49,320 bases of DNA, from the NCBI RefSeq assembly GCF_007004625.1, contig NZ_ML660050.1, forward strand, positions 1-49,320. The letters run 5' to 3'. A program made the translations under genes and the position numbers. This DNA comes from Planococcus salinarum (lineage in GTDB: Bacteria > Bacillota > Bacilli > Bacillales_A > Planococcaceae). Below the pieces are notes generated by a model, which was not told the DNA's origin, did no database searches, and worked only from the letters and a program-made list of their open reading frames with translations. Position 1 is the first letter of the stretch. Each line of letters opens with the position of its first letter. This document shows positions 36,427-45,044 of this stretch, one piece after another.

Positions 36427-37120
36427 AGTCTCAAGCTACGAGCAGATGAGCGGGATCGCGGCGACGATTTTCATTGATCAATTGCTGGCGAAACCGGACA
36501 GTGTCCTCGGCCTTGCCACCGGCGGAAGCCCACTCGGCTTTTACAAAGAGCTGGTGCGGCACCACCAGGCAGGGGAGTTTTCGTTCGCCCGGGCAACCAC
36601 ATTCAATCTCGATGAATACGTCGGCAAAGGTCCTGGGGATGCCACGAGCTACCACGAATTCATGTACCGGAATTTATTCCGCCACATCGACCTGGCAGAA
36701 AACAGGCGCCATGTGCCGAATGGGCTTGCCCCGGATTTGGCGAAAGAATGCGAGCGCTACGAACGGCTGATCGCCGAAAGCGGCGGCATCGATCTGCAGC
36801 TGCTGGGCATCGGGGTAAACGGCCATATCGGTTTCAATGAACCCGGCACCCCCTTTGACTCCCGTACGCATGTCGTCGAATTGGAGGAAGCGACGCGCAG
36901 TTCGAACGCCCGCTTTTTCGACAGAAAAGAAGACATCCCGGAAAAAGCGATAACGATGGGGGTCGAAACCATCATGGACGCCCGTAAAATCGTGCTGCTG
37001 GCCTTCGGGGACAATAAAATGGAAGCGGTGCGGCGTCTGGAGAACTGTACCGTTACGGAAGAGTTTCCGGCCAGCATCCTGCGCAAACACCCGCATGTTA
37101 GGGTGATATACGGAAGATGA
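36395..37120 (+). CDS. nagB: NagB, glucosamine-6-phosphate deaminase
   Basis: The 241-aa product converts glucosamine-6-P to fructose-6-P and ammonia, feeding amino-sugar carbon into glycolysis. Motifs: LGLATGGSPLGFYKEL (phosphate loop), TFNLDEYVG with the catalytic Asp, GVNGHIGFNEPG with the active-site His, and KAITMGVETIMDARKIVLLAFG. The ATG at 36395 is used, but a TTG at 36389 has better spacing (7 bp) to AGGAAGG, so the start is uncertain by two codons. The usual third gene, the GntR-type nagR/yvoA, is absent; a terminator follows instead. Confidence 0.94.
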   Translation: MIKPKIFQWIEVSSYEQMSGIAATIFIDQLLAKPDSVLGLATGGSPLGFYKELVRHHQAGEFSFARATTFNLDEYVGKGPGDATSYHEFMYRNLFRHIDLAENRRHVPNGLAPDLAKECERYERLIAESGGIDLQLLGIGVNGHIGFNEPGTPFDSRTHVVELEEATRSSNARFFDRKEDIPEKAITMGVETIMDARKIVLLAFGDNKMEAVRRLENCTVTEEFPASILRKHPHVRVIYGR

Positions 37121-37182
37121 TGAAGGAAACGGCGCAGCATGTGCAGCTGTCCGGGTAATAAAACAGGATCTTTTCGGTAACA

Positions 37183-37221
37183 GGCTTCCCCCGCACAGCA
37201 ATCCGCGGGGGATTTTTTGTG
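37183..37221 (+). terminator. Terminator of nagAB
   Basis: TCCCCCGC-ACAGCAATC-CGCGGGGGA followed by TTTTTTG. Confidence 0.92.
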
Positions 37222-37535
37222 TGGAAATTTGAGGTTGATCGTACAGCTTGAAAATGGAGCTGCCACTTTGGCGCCAATTTGCAGAAAAGGCGCATCTGAC
37301 ACATCAGATTTCTATAAAAAACGATGGATTATCCCGTTGTGATGCGCTCCAATGCCGACTATTTTCCCAAGCAGAAAAGCATCAGATAAGTACGCTGGAT
37401 TTTATTCATGGAAAATTGCATGCAGAAATATTACAAATAGGTAAAATTTATTAAATTATCAAATAACGATCATTTTGGGTCCGCTGTTTAGTATAATGAA
37501 ATTGATTCACAAACTAAGCAGAAGGAGCTGAAAGA
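37222..37535. other. Intergenic leader of the nucleotidase gene
   Basis: No gene is seen in this stretch. TATAAT at 37492-37497 is the probable -10 of the downstream gene; the -35 at 17 bp (ATCATT) is poor. AAGGAG at 37522-37527 is its ribosome binding site. Confidence 0.5.
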
Positions 37536-39488
37536 ATGTCAATGTATAGGAAATTGGCGATGGTGCTGGTGGCACTGGTTTTGACTTTAAGCGGTTTGTT
37601 TACAGGCGGAGCAGCAGGTGCGGCGAAACCGGATAAGGCGGATAAGCTGAAGCCGATCGACGTATCACTCCGGATTATGGGCACGACGGATTTGCATACG
37701 AATTTCATGAATTATGATTATTACCAGGATAAAGTGTCCAATGAGCTGGGGCTTGCGAAGACGGGTGTGTTAATAGAAGAAGCCCGTTCTGAAAACCCGA
37801 ATAACCTGTTACTTGATAACGGAGATGTCATTCAGGGGACACCGTTCGGGGCTTATAAAGTGTCTGTGGATCCGCTGGAGGAAGGCGAATTGCACCCGGC
37901 ATACGCGGCGCTGGAGTCGCTGGATTTCGATGCCTCGACACTCGGCAACCACGAATTCAACTTCGGTTTGGACTATTTGGATGAAGTGTTGGACGATGCT
38001 CCTTTCCCGGTCCTGAACGCAAATGTTCTGGATGCGGCAACAGGGGAGAATAAGTACCAGCCTTATACCGTGATCGACAAGGAAGTTGTCGATAGAATGG
38101 GCAGAACACGTACGCTGCAAGTGGGCGTGATCGGTGTGGTTGCCCCGAAAATCATGCAATGGGACCGTACGCATCTTGAAGGCAAAGTCATTGCGGAAGA
38201 TGCGGTGCAGTCAGTGGAGAAATTCATCCCGGAAATGAAAGCGGAAGGAGCGGATGTCATCGTCGTTCTTTCGCATTCAGGAATCGGTGATGCAACGCAC
38301 GAAATCGGTGAAGAAGATGTAACCTACCAGATTTCCCAGGTCGAAGGCGTGGATGCCATCATCACCGGCCACGACCATGATGTATTCCCGGGCGCATACG
38401 GCGATTTGCCGAATGTCGACCAGGAACAGGGCACAATCAACGGCACACCGGTTGTCATGGCCGGTAATTTTGGCAGCCATCTCGGCGTCATTGATTTGAC
38501 ATTGAGCCCGCGCGGCAACGGCAAGCGCTGGGTGGTGACTTCCGAGAAAGCGGAACTGCGCGAAATCGATTCAACAACGGACGAAGTTGCTGAAGAGGTA
38601 GTCGAAGCGGTGAAAGAAGCGCACGAAGGCACAATCGAATACGTCAACACACCGGTGGCTGTAACGACGGCGCCGATCAACAGTTATTTCGCGTTGGTGA
38701 ATGACGATCCATCCATTCAATTGGTGAATAACGCACAAACCTGGTATGTCGAGCAGCAGGTGGCCGGTACGGCGAACGAAGGCCTGCCGATTCTGTCAGC
38801 TGCGGCACCATTCAAAGCGGGCGGCCGCAACGGGGGCGACTATTACACCAATATTGAAGCCGGCCAGATCGCCATCAAAAACGTCGCTGACCTCTATGTC
38901 TATGACAATACGACATTCGCTCTGAAATTGACGGGCTCCGATATTCAGGAATGGCTGGAAATGTCAGCTGGCCAATTCAATCAGGTTGACCCGAACGCCA
39001 CTGGCGAGCAGCAATTGATCAACAATGATTTCCGTACGTACAACTTCGATGTCATCGACGGTGTGACGTATGAAATTGATGTAACGGAGCCTGCCAAATA
39101 CGATACAGGCGGCAATGTGATCAATGAGGGCGCGAACCGCATCAAGAACCTGTCGTATGCGGGCCAGCCGATCGACCCGAACCAGGAATTCCTGGTGGCA
39201 ACCAATAATTACCGGGCAAGCGGCAATTTCCCGGGAGTCGTGGATGCCACAGAAGTGATCGACTATGCTTATGAAAATCGCCAAGTGGTCATTGACTACC
39301 TGGAAGAGCTGGAAACAATCGATCCTTCAGCGGATGATAACTGGAACTTTGCGCCGATTGCCGGCGACCAGTCAATCGTCTTCGAAACTTCCGACAACGC
39401 GCGTGACATGATTCCGGCAGACAGCGGCATCACGTATATCGCGCCGACGGTCAACGGATTTGCCAAGTACGGAATTGCGATAGACTAA
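37536..39488 (+). CDS. Secreted bifunctional 5'-nucleotidase/cyclic phosphodiesterase
   Basis: The 650-aa product has a Sec signal peptide (basic start, hydrophobic 8-25, AGAA cleavage region about 27-31). A calcineurin-like metallophosphatase domain carries MGTTDLHTNF, DNGDVIQGTPF, LGNHEFNFG, VLSHSGIG and ITGHDHDVFPG, and a 5'-nucleotidase C-terminal domain follows (about 355-600, with NGGDYYTNIEAGQIAIKNV and DLYVYDNTTFALKLTG). This is the CpdB/YfkN-like architecture that scavenges phosphate and nucleosides from extracellular nucleotides. No LPXTG anchor is present at the C-terminus, so it is probably released. Monocistronic. Confidence 0.92.
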   Translation: MSMYRKLAMVLVALVLTLSGLFTGGAAGAAKPDKADKLKPIDVSLRIMGTTDLHTNFMNYDYYQDKVSNELGLAKTGVLIEEARSENPNNLLLDNGDVIQGTPFGAYKVSVDPLEEGELHPAYAALESLDFDASTLGNHEFNFGLDYLDEVLDDAPFPVLNANVLDAATGENKYQPYTVIDKEVVDRMGRTRTLQVGVIGVVAPKIMQWDRTHLEGKVIAEDAVQSVEKFIPEMKAEGADVIVVLSHSGIGDATHEIGEEDVTYQISQVEGVDAIITGHDHDVFPGAYGDLPNVDQEQGTINGTPVVMAGNFGSHLGVIDLTLSPRGNGKRWVVTSEKAELREIDSTTDEVAEEVVEAVKEAHEGTIEYVNTPVAVTTAPINSYFALVNDDPSIQLVNNAQTWYVEQQVAGTANEGLPILSAAAPFKAGGRNGGDYYTNIEAGQIAIKNVADLYVYDNTTFALKLTGSDIQEWLEMSAGQFNQVDPNATGEQQLINNDFRTYNFDVIDGVTYEIDVTEPAKYDTGGNVINEGANRIKNLSYAGQPIDPNQEFLVATNNYRASGNFPGVVDATEVIDYAYENRQVVIDYLEELETIDPSADDNWNFAPIAGDQSIVFETSDNARDMIPADSGITYIAPTVNGFAKYGIAID

Positions 39489-39501
39489 TAAAACTTGAGT
39501 T

Positions 39502-39536
39502 TGTGGCCCATCCGCGGTTTGCGGGTGGGCTTTTTG
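39502..39536 (+). terminator. Terminator of the nucleotidase gene
   Basis: GCCCATCCGC-GGTTT-GCGGGTGGGC followed by TTTTTG. Confidence 0.92.
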
Positions 39537-39614
39537 ATGTGTTTGTGGAGTTTAGTTAACGTATAGGCTGATTTGCTTCACATTTAGCGAAAGATTGCTA
39601 GAAAAAGAAGGATT

Positions 39615-40140
39615 GCTAGCCGCTTTGGCGCTCCGGAGAGTGCTCCCGCAACAAGCCTGGCTGGAGTGATGCCAGTCTTGTTGCTTCGCCCACTCCATAG
39701 CCGCGCCTTTGCTGGGGGTGGGGGTTGAGAGGAGGAGAGTTGAAGGGAGATAGTGGTTCTATTTTTACTTTTGCTCTTATTATTTTTGCCTCTGCACCTT
39801 CTATTTAGAGTGATGCATTCTTAACTTATGATTTTGAGAAGGTATCTTACGGTTTGTCGTTTCTATCTTACATTTTCACAGTTTTATCTTACAGTTTGCG
39901 CTTCTTATCTTTCGATTCTCAAATATGCCACTTTCTCCAACTGTTCACAAGATCGGTTTGAAGCAGCTGGCGCACGCCAGCTGCCTGGGGCGGCGCGCCG
40001 CCCGATCAATACAGTTCTTTTTCATTTGTCTTACGGTTTCTGTTTTTTATCTTACGGTTTGGTGTTTTTATCTTACGGTTTAAAACTTTTATCTTACGAT
40101 TTCACTTTTTTATCAAACGATTGCTGGCAAAAGGAGGGGT
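39615..40140. repeat. Composite repeat unit, copy 1 (526 bp) with two 21-bp arrays
   Basis: The unit has four parts. Part a (39615-39720) is GC-rich and carries a 14-bp hairpin, GCAACAAGCCTGGC at 39648-39661 with partner at 39671-39684 and one C/T mismatch. Part b holds an array of cores at 39845, 39866, 39887 and 39908 (TCTTACG, TCTTACA, TCTTACA, TCTTTCG), with a weaker one at 39824. Part c has two palindromes: arms GCAGCTGGCG around CA (39963-39984) and GGGCGGCGCGCCGCCC (39988-40003). Part d is an array with cores at 40029, 40050, 40071, 40092 and 40113, all 21 bp apart, the last being TCAAACG. Lies between two convergent genes. Confidence 0.9.
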
Positions 40141-40543
40141 GATAGCCGCTTTGGCGCTCCGGAGAAGGCTCCCGCAACAAGCCTGGCTGGAGTGATGCCA
40201 GTCTTGTTGCTTCGCCCACTCCATAGCCGCGCCTTTGCTGGGGTTGGGGGTGGAGAGGAGGAGAGTTGGAAGAAGAAACAGTTCTGGAAGTAGGTTGTTT
40301 TCGAGTTTATTTCTTCGGTACCTTCTATCTTAAAGAAGATTGAAGTTTGAAGGGCTTGATTTGAAGCAGCTGGCGCACGCCAGCTGCCTGGGGCGGCGCG
40401 CCGCCCGATCAATACAGTTCATTTTCATTTGTCTTACGGTTTCTGTTTTTTATCTTACGGTTTGGTGTTTTTATCTTACGGTTTAAAACTTTTATCTTAC
40501 GATTTCACTTTTTTATCTAACGAGTGCTGGCAAAAGAAGGGGT
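40141..40543. repeat. Composite repeat unit, copy 2 (403 bp), part b replaced
   Basis: Parts a, c and d match copy 1 closely, but the central part is shorter and unrelated: it lacks the part-b array and retains only a TCTTAAA-like trace near 40328. The part-a hairpin is at 40174-40210 (same mismatch as copy 1), the two palindromes at 40366-40387 and 40391-40406, and the array cores at 40432, 40453, 40474, 40495 and 40516, the last being TCTAACG. Copy 2 looks like a recombined version or the product of independent replacement of the middle segment. Confidence 0.9.
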
Positions 40544-41055
40544 GATAGCCGCTTTGGCGCTCCGGAGAAGGCTCCCGCAACAAGCCTGGCTGGAGTGATG
40601 CCAGGCTTGTTGCTTCGCCCACTCCATAGCCGCGCCTTTGCTGGGGGTGGGGGTTGAGAGGAGGAGAGTTGAAGGGAGATAGTGGTTCTATTTTTACTTT
40701 TGCTCTTATTATTTTTGCCTCTGCACCTTCTATTTAGAGTGATGCATTCTTAACTTATGATTTTGAGAAGGTATCTTACGGTTTGTCGTTTCTATCTTAC
40801 ATTTTCACAGTTTTATCTTACAGTTTGCGCTTCTTATCTTTCGATTCTCAAATATGCCACTTTCTCCAACTGTTCACAAGATCGGTTTGAAGCAGCTGGC
40901 GCACGCCAGCTGCCTGGGGCGGCGCGCCGCCCGATCAATACAGTTCTTTTTCATTTGTCTTACGGTTTCTGTTTTTTATCTTACGGTTTGGTGTTTTTAT
41001 CTTACGGTTTAAAACTTTTATCTTACGATTTCACTTTTTTATCTAACGAGTGCTG
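40544..41055. repeat. Composite repeat unit, copy 3 (512 bp), near-identical to copy 1
   Basis: The sequence repeats copy 1 at an offset of exactly 929 bp, including both arrays (cores at 40774, 40795, 40816, 40837 and at 40958, 40979, 41000, 41021, 41042) and both palindromes (40892-40913, 40917-40932). Differences are few: the part-a hairpin (40577-40613) is now perfect because GCCAGTC has become GCCAGGC, and the last core is TCTAACG rather than TCAAACG. The unit ends about 33 bp before the FAD oxidoreductase stop codon. Apparent small reading frames through it are by-products of the 21-bp (7-codon) period. Confidence 0.9.
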
Positions 41056-41088
41056 AATCCGCTTCCGAAAGCAGCGAGATCAAAACCA

Positions 41089-42567
41089 TCAGATCAAGCG
41101 CTTGGAAGCGATTGATCTGGCGGCGTGGATACCGCTTGCCGCGGCGCCGATTGTGCCGCCGCCTGGGAAAACGTGGTCTCCGCAGACATAAAGGCCGGAA
41201 ATGCCGGAACGATGCGAGATGGCATTGAACAGCGCTGAATCCAGGGTCTGGGGGAAGCCGCCGACAAAGCCGTTCGGTCTGCCGGTGAAACGCTCCCATG
41301 CTTTGGGCGCTCCTGTTTCCAGGTGGACAATCGAGTCGCGGAAACCGGGGATCTGCTGTTCGATTGCCTGGAGCATCCGCTCACTTAAGGTTTCTCTGGC
41401 TGTGTCGTACTTTTCTTGTGTGTCCCAATGCCCGGCTTTGGAATGGGTGGAAATTGTCACGGTTTGAAAGCCGGCCGGTGCCCGCAACACATCGCCGGGA
41501 AGCGAGGCAGACATGAAAAAGTGAGCGCCTTCCGCCATGCCGTCGCCTGTTGAAATTTGCCGGAAGGGAGGCAGCGGCTGAGACAATTTACTGGAATCGA
41601 CCGCAATATACAACGTCAGGGTCGTCCACGTTTCACCCTTTGCCCCTTCCAGGAGGGGCTTTTTCAATTGGCGTGTGAGTTCCGGCGGCAGCATGCCCGG
41701 AAGCAAATGGATTGGAGCATTGACGATGACGGCATCGGCCTCGTATTTATTGCCGCGGTGATCGGATGCGGTCCAGCCTTTTCCGCTGCGCGCCAGTTGC
41801 GTGACGGTGCGGCGTTTTTTCAGCACACCGCCATTTTCCTTTAGACTGTCGCCCATTAGTTCGGCAAAGCGATACAATCCGCCGGGCACGTAAAAGGCGC
41901 CTTCATGGTAGATGTCGAGTGCAACTGCTGCGAGTAAATAAGAAACATCATCGCTGCCGGTCTGCATGCTGTCGATCAGCAGCCCGTCCAGCATATGGCG
42001 GAACGCTGTGAGTTCGCTAAGGCCGTGACGCTTCAGGCGATCGCCCAGCGTCTTGTTGAAATGGGGCAACAGTTTGGAGTGAATCGGCCGGATGGCGCCG
42101 GCTAATGCTGCCCATTCCTTCGCCGTCTGCGGCGGCAGTGCAGGCAGCGGATCCATCATTGTGCGGACGATTGAAGCAGTAGCGTAGATTTCCCGGTAAA
42201 AGGCACGGATCTTTGATTCGTATGCAGGAAAGTGGCTGATGATGGCATCGACATGCTGTTTACGGTCTTTCAGAAAAATAAATGAATGGTCAGGGTGGAT
42301 CATTTCCATGACGGTTTCCAGCGGCTCAATCGGCAAGGGCTTTTCGAGGAAGCGGAAAACGCGTTCATGGATGCCGCCGCTTTCGAGGCCCATGCCGAGC
42401 GTCGCGCCGGCAGGAAACAGGAATTTATGGCGTTTGAATTTCCCGGCGCAGCCTCCCAGTTCAGAAGATGCTTCGAGAAGGGTAACGCGGTCCCCATTTT
42501 TAGCCAGCAGGGCAGCAGCGGTCAATCCGCCGATGCCGGCGCCAATCACTAAGACATTTTGCGGCAT
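41089..42567 (-). CDS. FAD-dependent oxidoreductase, phytoene desaturase-like
   Basis: The 492-aa product has an N-terminal FAD motif GAGIGG at 9-14 (VLVIGAGIGGLTAAALLAKNG, then VTLLEASSELGGCAG) and the C-terminal carotenoid-desaturase/isomerase-type ending LYVCGDHVFPGGGTIGAAASGIHAAR. It is of the COG1233 CrtI/retinol-saturase-like group. Carotenoid or other lipid desaturation is possible, but no crt genes are adjacent, so the substrate is open. The ATG at 42567 follows GGAGGAGGG with 6 bp. Its 3' end abuts the composite repeats. Confidence 0.82.
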   Translation of the reverse strand: MPQNVLVIGAGIGGLTAAALLAKNGDRVTLLEASSELGGCAGKFKRHKFLFPAGATLGMGLESGGIHERVFRFLEKPLPIEPLETVMEMIHPDHSFIFLKDRKQHVDAIISHFPAYESKIRAFYREIYATASIVRTMMDPLPALPPQTAKEWAALAGAIRPIHSKLLPHFNKTLGDRLKRHGLSELTAFRHMLDGLLIDSMQTGSDDVSYLLAAVALDIYHEGAFYVPGGLYRFAELMGDSLKENGGVLKKRRTVTQLARSGKGWTASDHRGNKYEADAVIVNAPIHLLPGMLPPELTRQLKKPLLEGAKGETWTTLTLYIAVDSSKLSQPLPPFRQISTGDGMAEGAHFFMSASLPGDVLRAPAGFQTVTISTHSKAGHWDTQEKYDTARETLSERMLQAIEQQIPGFRDSIVHLETGAPKAWERFTGRPNGFVGGFPQTLDSALFNAISHRSGISGLYVCGDHVFPGGGTIGAAASGIHAARSIASKRLI

Positions 42568-42779
42568 GTCCAACCCTCCTCCGAAATTTTATTTATTCCA
42601 CAAAAAATTGAAAGGCTTTCTTCAGCCCAAAGCCGGGTGGCCAATCTATTAACTAACGTACCATAGTTCCTGAGGGTGAGAAAATTTGGGGGGGAAATTA
42701 GCTTGCCGAGAAACGATATTCCATATTCTCACATCTTCCCAATTATGCTACGCTGAAGCTAATAATGGAGGGGATTGGG

Positions 42780-43322
42780 ATGTTTACGTATAAAATAGAT
42801 GAGGAAGTATCGCTGAAATTATTGGAGGAGAAAGACGCGGAGCGGTTGTTCGGGCTGACGGACGGTTCACGCGCGTATTTGAAGGAATGGCTGCCGTGGC
42901 TCGATTACACGAAAACGGTGGAGGATTCCCGGGATTTTATTCGCATGAGCCGCAAGAATTTTGCGGAAAATAAAACCTTGAATGCGGCGATCGTCTATAA
43001 AGGCGAAATTGTCGGGATGGCCGGATTTAACGAGCTGGGCTGGGCCAATAAAACGGCGAAGATCGGTTACTGGCTGGGGCAGGAGTATCAGGGTCACGGC
43101 ATCATGACACGCGTGGCAGAGGCGCTGACGGAAATTTCGTTTGGCCATTTCGGCATGAACCGCACGGAAATCCGCGTGGCGACCGGCAACCGGAAGAGCC
43201 GCGGCATTCCCGAACGGCTCGGGTACACGGAAGAAGGCACGCTGCGCCAGGTGGAATGGCTGTATGACCATTTTGTCGATCACATTGTATACGGGATGCT
43301 GGCATCGGAGTGGAAGCTGTAA
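42780..43322 (+). CDS. GNAT N-acetyltransferase (YdaF/RimL-like)
   Basis: The 180-aa product starts MFTYKIDEEVSLKLLEEKDAERLF and has YLKEWLPWLDYT, IVGMAGFNEL and the acetyl-CoA loop GQEYQGHGIMTRV (about 104-116), the pattern of the ribosomal-protein-serine acetyltransferase group. The variant IPERLGYTEEGTLRQ replaces the usual S-x-x-V/A-x-E-K-x-G-F. The ATG at 42780 follows GGAGGGG with 6 bp; an ATG at 42765 precedes that site and is rejected. Target unknown. Confidence 0.88.
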   Translation: MFTYKIDEEVSLKLLEEKDAERLFGLTDGSRAYLKEWLPWLDYTKTVEDSRDFIRMSRKNFAENKTLNAAIVYKGEIVGMAGFNELGWANKTAKIGYWLGQEYQGHGIMTRVAEALTEISFGHFGMNRTEIRVATGNRKSRGIPERLGYTEEGTLRQVEWLYDHFVDHIVYGMLASEWKL

Positions 43323-43485
43323 TTTATGCCCCAGCAGGCAGTTTAAAAAGACATCAGATTCGAATGCATCGTGCTGAATTTGGCTGCCCTCAAGAGGCAT
43401 CGAAAATTATAGTTTATTTTTCCCTGCCTTTGCGGTTATCATGTTAGATAGAAGAAACATTAACTTACAGCATGGAGGAAACGAA

Positions 43486-43773
43486 ATGAAATTTTTAGTA
43501 ATCGGGATTGTCACGGCTGCGATCAGCCTGTTGCTCGGCTATTTCCTGGAAGACTGGGACATGGCGTTCTATATTGCGGGTGCACTCGGAATCATCGGCA
43601 TCATTTGGGGCGTCCTGTTTTCCGGCGTACTCAAAGGCTCCAGCGGCATGGAACGCATGACCAGCTCAGAGCGCCGCAAGGAAAGCGCTGCACGCAACGC
43701 GAGATTGCGGAACGGCTTCCTGTTTGCATTGCCGAACCTGCTGGCTGCCCTTGCAGCTTTGTGGATTTTTTAA
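43486..43773 (+). CDS. Small membrane protein, DUF5316-like
   Basis: The 95-aa product has two N-terminal hydrophobic helices (about 3-20 and 25-48), a basic loop with SSERRKESAARNARLRNG and a C-terminal helix. This layout agrees with DUF5316 proteins of Bacillales; the assignment is from memory of the family and the function is unknown. The ATG at 43486 has GGAGG 7 bp upstream. It is followed by a terminator. Confidence 0.72.
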   Translation: MKFLVIGIVTAAISLLLGYFLEDWDMAFYIAGALGIIGIIWGVLFSGVLKGSSGMERMTSSERRKESAARNARLRNGFLFALPNLLAALAALWIF

Positions 43774-43784
43774 TCCCCACCAGT

Positions 43785-43826
43785 AAAACGGCCATCACTC
43801 CCATCCGGGCGTGATGGCCATTTTTA
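43785..43826 (+). terminator. Terminator of the DUF5316-like gene
   Basis: AAAACGGCCATCAC and GTGATGGCCATTTTT form a strong stem around a 14-nt loop. Confidence 0.9.
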
Positions 43827-43999
43827 GAATAATAACAGCCCATACCAAGCACTTCGCCGTGGAGGTTAGAGGGAGAACGGTATGTGCGCTCAAAAAGCCA
43901 GAATGTTTCATTGACAGAAAAAAGGGAATACTTTTGGAACATAATTTTTTTCGGCTTTGGCATAGCCGCAATTTTTCACTAAGCGAAGGAGGGCATCCG

Positions 44000-44758
44000 A
44001 TGTTGGGATATTACAGCAAGCTGTCAACGGAAGTCTATGGAGTCGATAAGCCGGTCGGATCGTCATTCGGCGATGTGGAGTTTTACATGGAGCGGTTGGA
44101 TGGCGTGACGGGACGCATTTTGGAGCCGGCAACCGGGACAGGGCGTATGCTCGTGCCTTTGTTTGAACATAATTTCGTGGTGGATGGCTTTGACAGTTCG
44201 AAGGATATGCTGAAGGTGTGCAGAAAGAATTGCGAACAGCGGGGATTGCAGCCGAATCTGTTCGAGGCGGATATGGAGACTTTCGATTTAAATACAGAGT
44301 ACGAAGCCATCATCATCCCGGCAGGAACGTTCCTGTTGCTGCATGAACGGCAAGCGTCGCTGAAAGCGCTGAAGAATTTCCACAGGCACTTGAAACCTGG
44401 CGGCAAGCTGATAGTCGATCTGTATTTGCCGACGGACAGCGAGGTCGGCCATTCGACGCTGCGCTCGTGGGAAATTGAGGGAGGCGGAGTCATCACGCTG
44501 GAGACGACGATCAATGAGATCGATCATATCAACCAGTTCAGTGTGGCGCACAATCGCTACGAGAAGTGGAGACGCGGGAAACTGCTGGATACGGAGCTGG
44601 AACGCTTCGCGATGCGCTGGTATGGTGTCGAGGAATTCCGGACCATCCTTGAGAATCACGGCTTCCGGGACATTGTGATTTCCGCGGATTACGCGTACGG
44701 AAAATACCCGGATTCGCCGAAACAGAGCATAACGTTTGAAGCGTTTGCGGAGAAGTGA
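44000..44758 (+). CDS. SAM-dependent methyltransferase, class I
   Basis: The 252-aa product has motif I ILEPATGTGRMLVPL (about 40-54), FVVDGFDSSKDML (acidic residue after strand 2), LFEADMETFDL and HLKPGGKLIVDLYLP. It lies in the Methyltransf_25/11 group; the substrate is unknown. It shares no close similarity with the methyltransferase at 19380. The ATG at 44000 is preceded by GAAGGAGGG; although the frame is open back to 43811, that stretch overlaps the upstream terminator. A terminator follows. Confidence 0.85.
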   Translation: MLGYYSKLSTEVYGVDKPVGSSFGDVEFYMERLDGVTGRILEPATGTGRMLVPLFEHNFVVDGFDSSKDMLKVCRKNCEQRGLQPNLFEADMETFDLNTEYEAIIIPAGTFLLLHERQASLKALKNFHRHLKPGGKLIVDLYLPTDSEVGHSTLRSWEIEGGGVITLETTINEIDHINQFSVAHNRYEKWRRGKLLDTELERFAMRWYGVEEFRTILENHGFRDIVISADYAYGKYPDSPKQSITFEAFAEK

Positions 44759-44770
44759 AAGTAAACGAAA

Positions 44771-44806
44771 AGAAAAAGCCTGGAAAATTCTCCAGGCTTT
44801 TTTGTG
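44771..44806. terminator. Bidirectional terminator
   Basis: AAAAAGCCTGGA-AAATTC-TCCAGGCTTTTTT is a perfect hairpin between two convergent genes. Confidence 0.95.
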
Positions 44807-44809
44807 CGC

Positions 44810-45034
44810 CTATTTCGCTGCCGTTTCTTCATCTTCCCGGTATTCCAGAATGTCCCCGGGCTGGCAGTCGAGCGCTTTGCAGATGGCCTCAAGGGTCGAA
44901 AAGCGAATCGCTTTCGCTTTGCCGTTTTTCAGGATGGACAGGTTGGCCATCGTAATGCCGACCCGTTCCGTAAGTTCCGTCACGCTCATTTTCCGCTTTG
45001 CCAACATCACATCAATATTGATAATAATCGCCAT
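44810..45034 (-). CDS. XRE-family regulator, YozG-like
   Basis: The 74-aa product is a minimal helix-turn-helix protein: MAIIINIDVMLAKRKMSVTELTERVGITMANLSILKNGKAKAIRFSTLEAICKALDCQPGDILEY. This is the HTH_26 type that is regularly encoded next to DUF2975 membrane proteins (yoaS-yozG in B. subtilis). The start ATG at 45034 follows GAGGTG. It is 10 bp downstream of the DUF2975 gene on the same strand, so the two form one operon. Targets unknown. Confidence 0.9.
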   Translation of the reverse strand: MAIIINIDVMLAKRKMSVTELTERVGITMANLSILKNGKAKAIRFSTLEAICKALDCQPGDILEYREDEETAAK

Positions 45035-45044
45035 TATCGTCACC

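Noticed and set aside
37222..37535. Small protein gene before the nucleotidase
   Set aside because: A plus-strand frame at 37248-37454 exists but lacks a ribosome binding site and any recognisable similarity.
39824..41048. CRISPR array at the TCTTACG repeats
   Set aside because: The period is only 21 bp with a 4-bp variable slot, far too short for repeat plus spacer; no cas genes are present.
39828..41056. Small proteins encoded in the repeat units (for example 39828-40142 and 40757-41056)
   Set aside because: They have no ribosome binding sites, and frames stay open only because 21 bp is seven codons; the same holds on the opposite strand.
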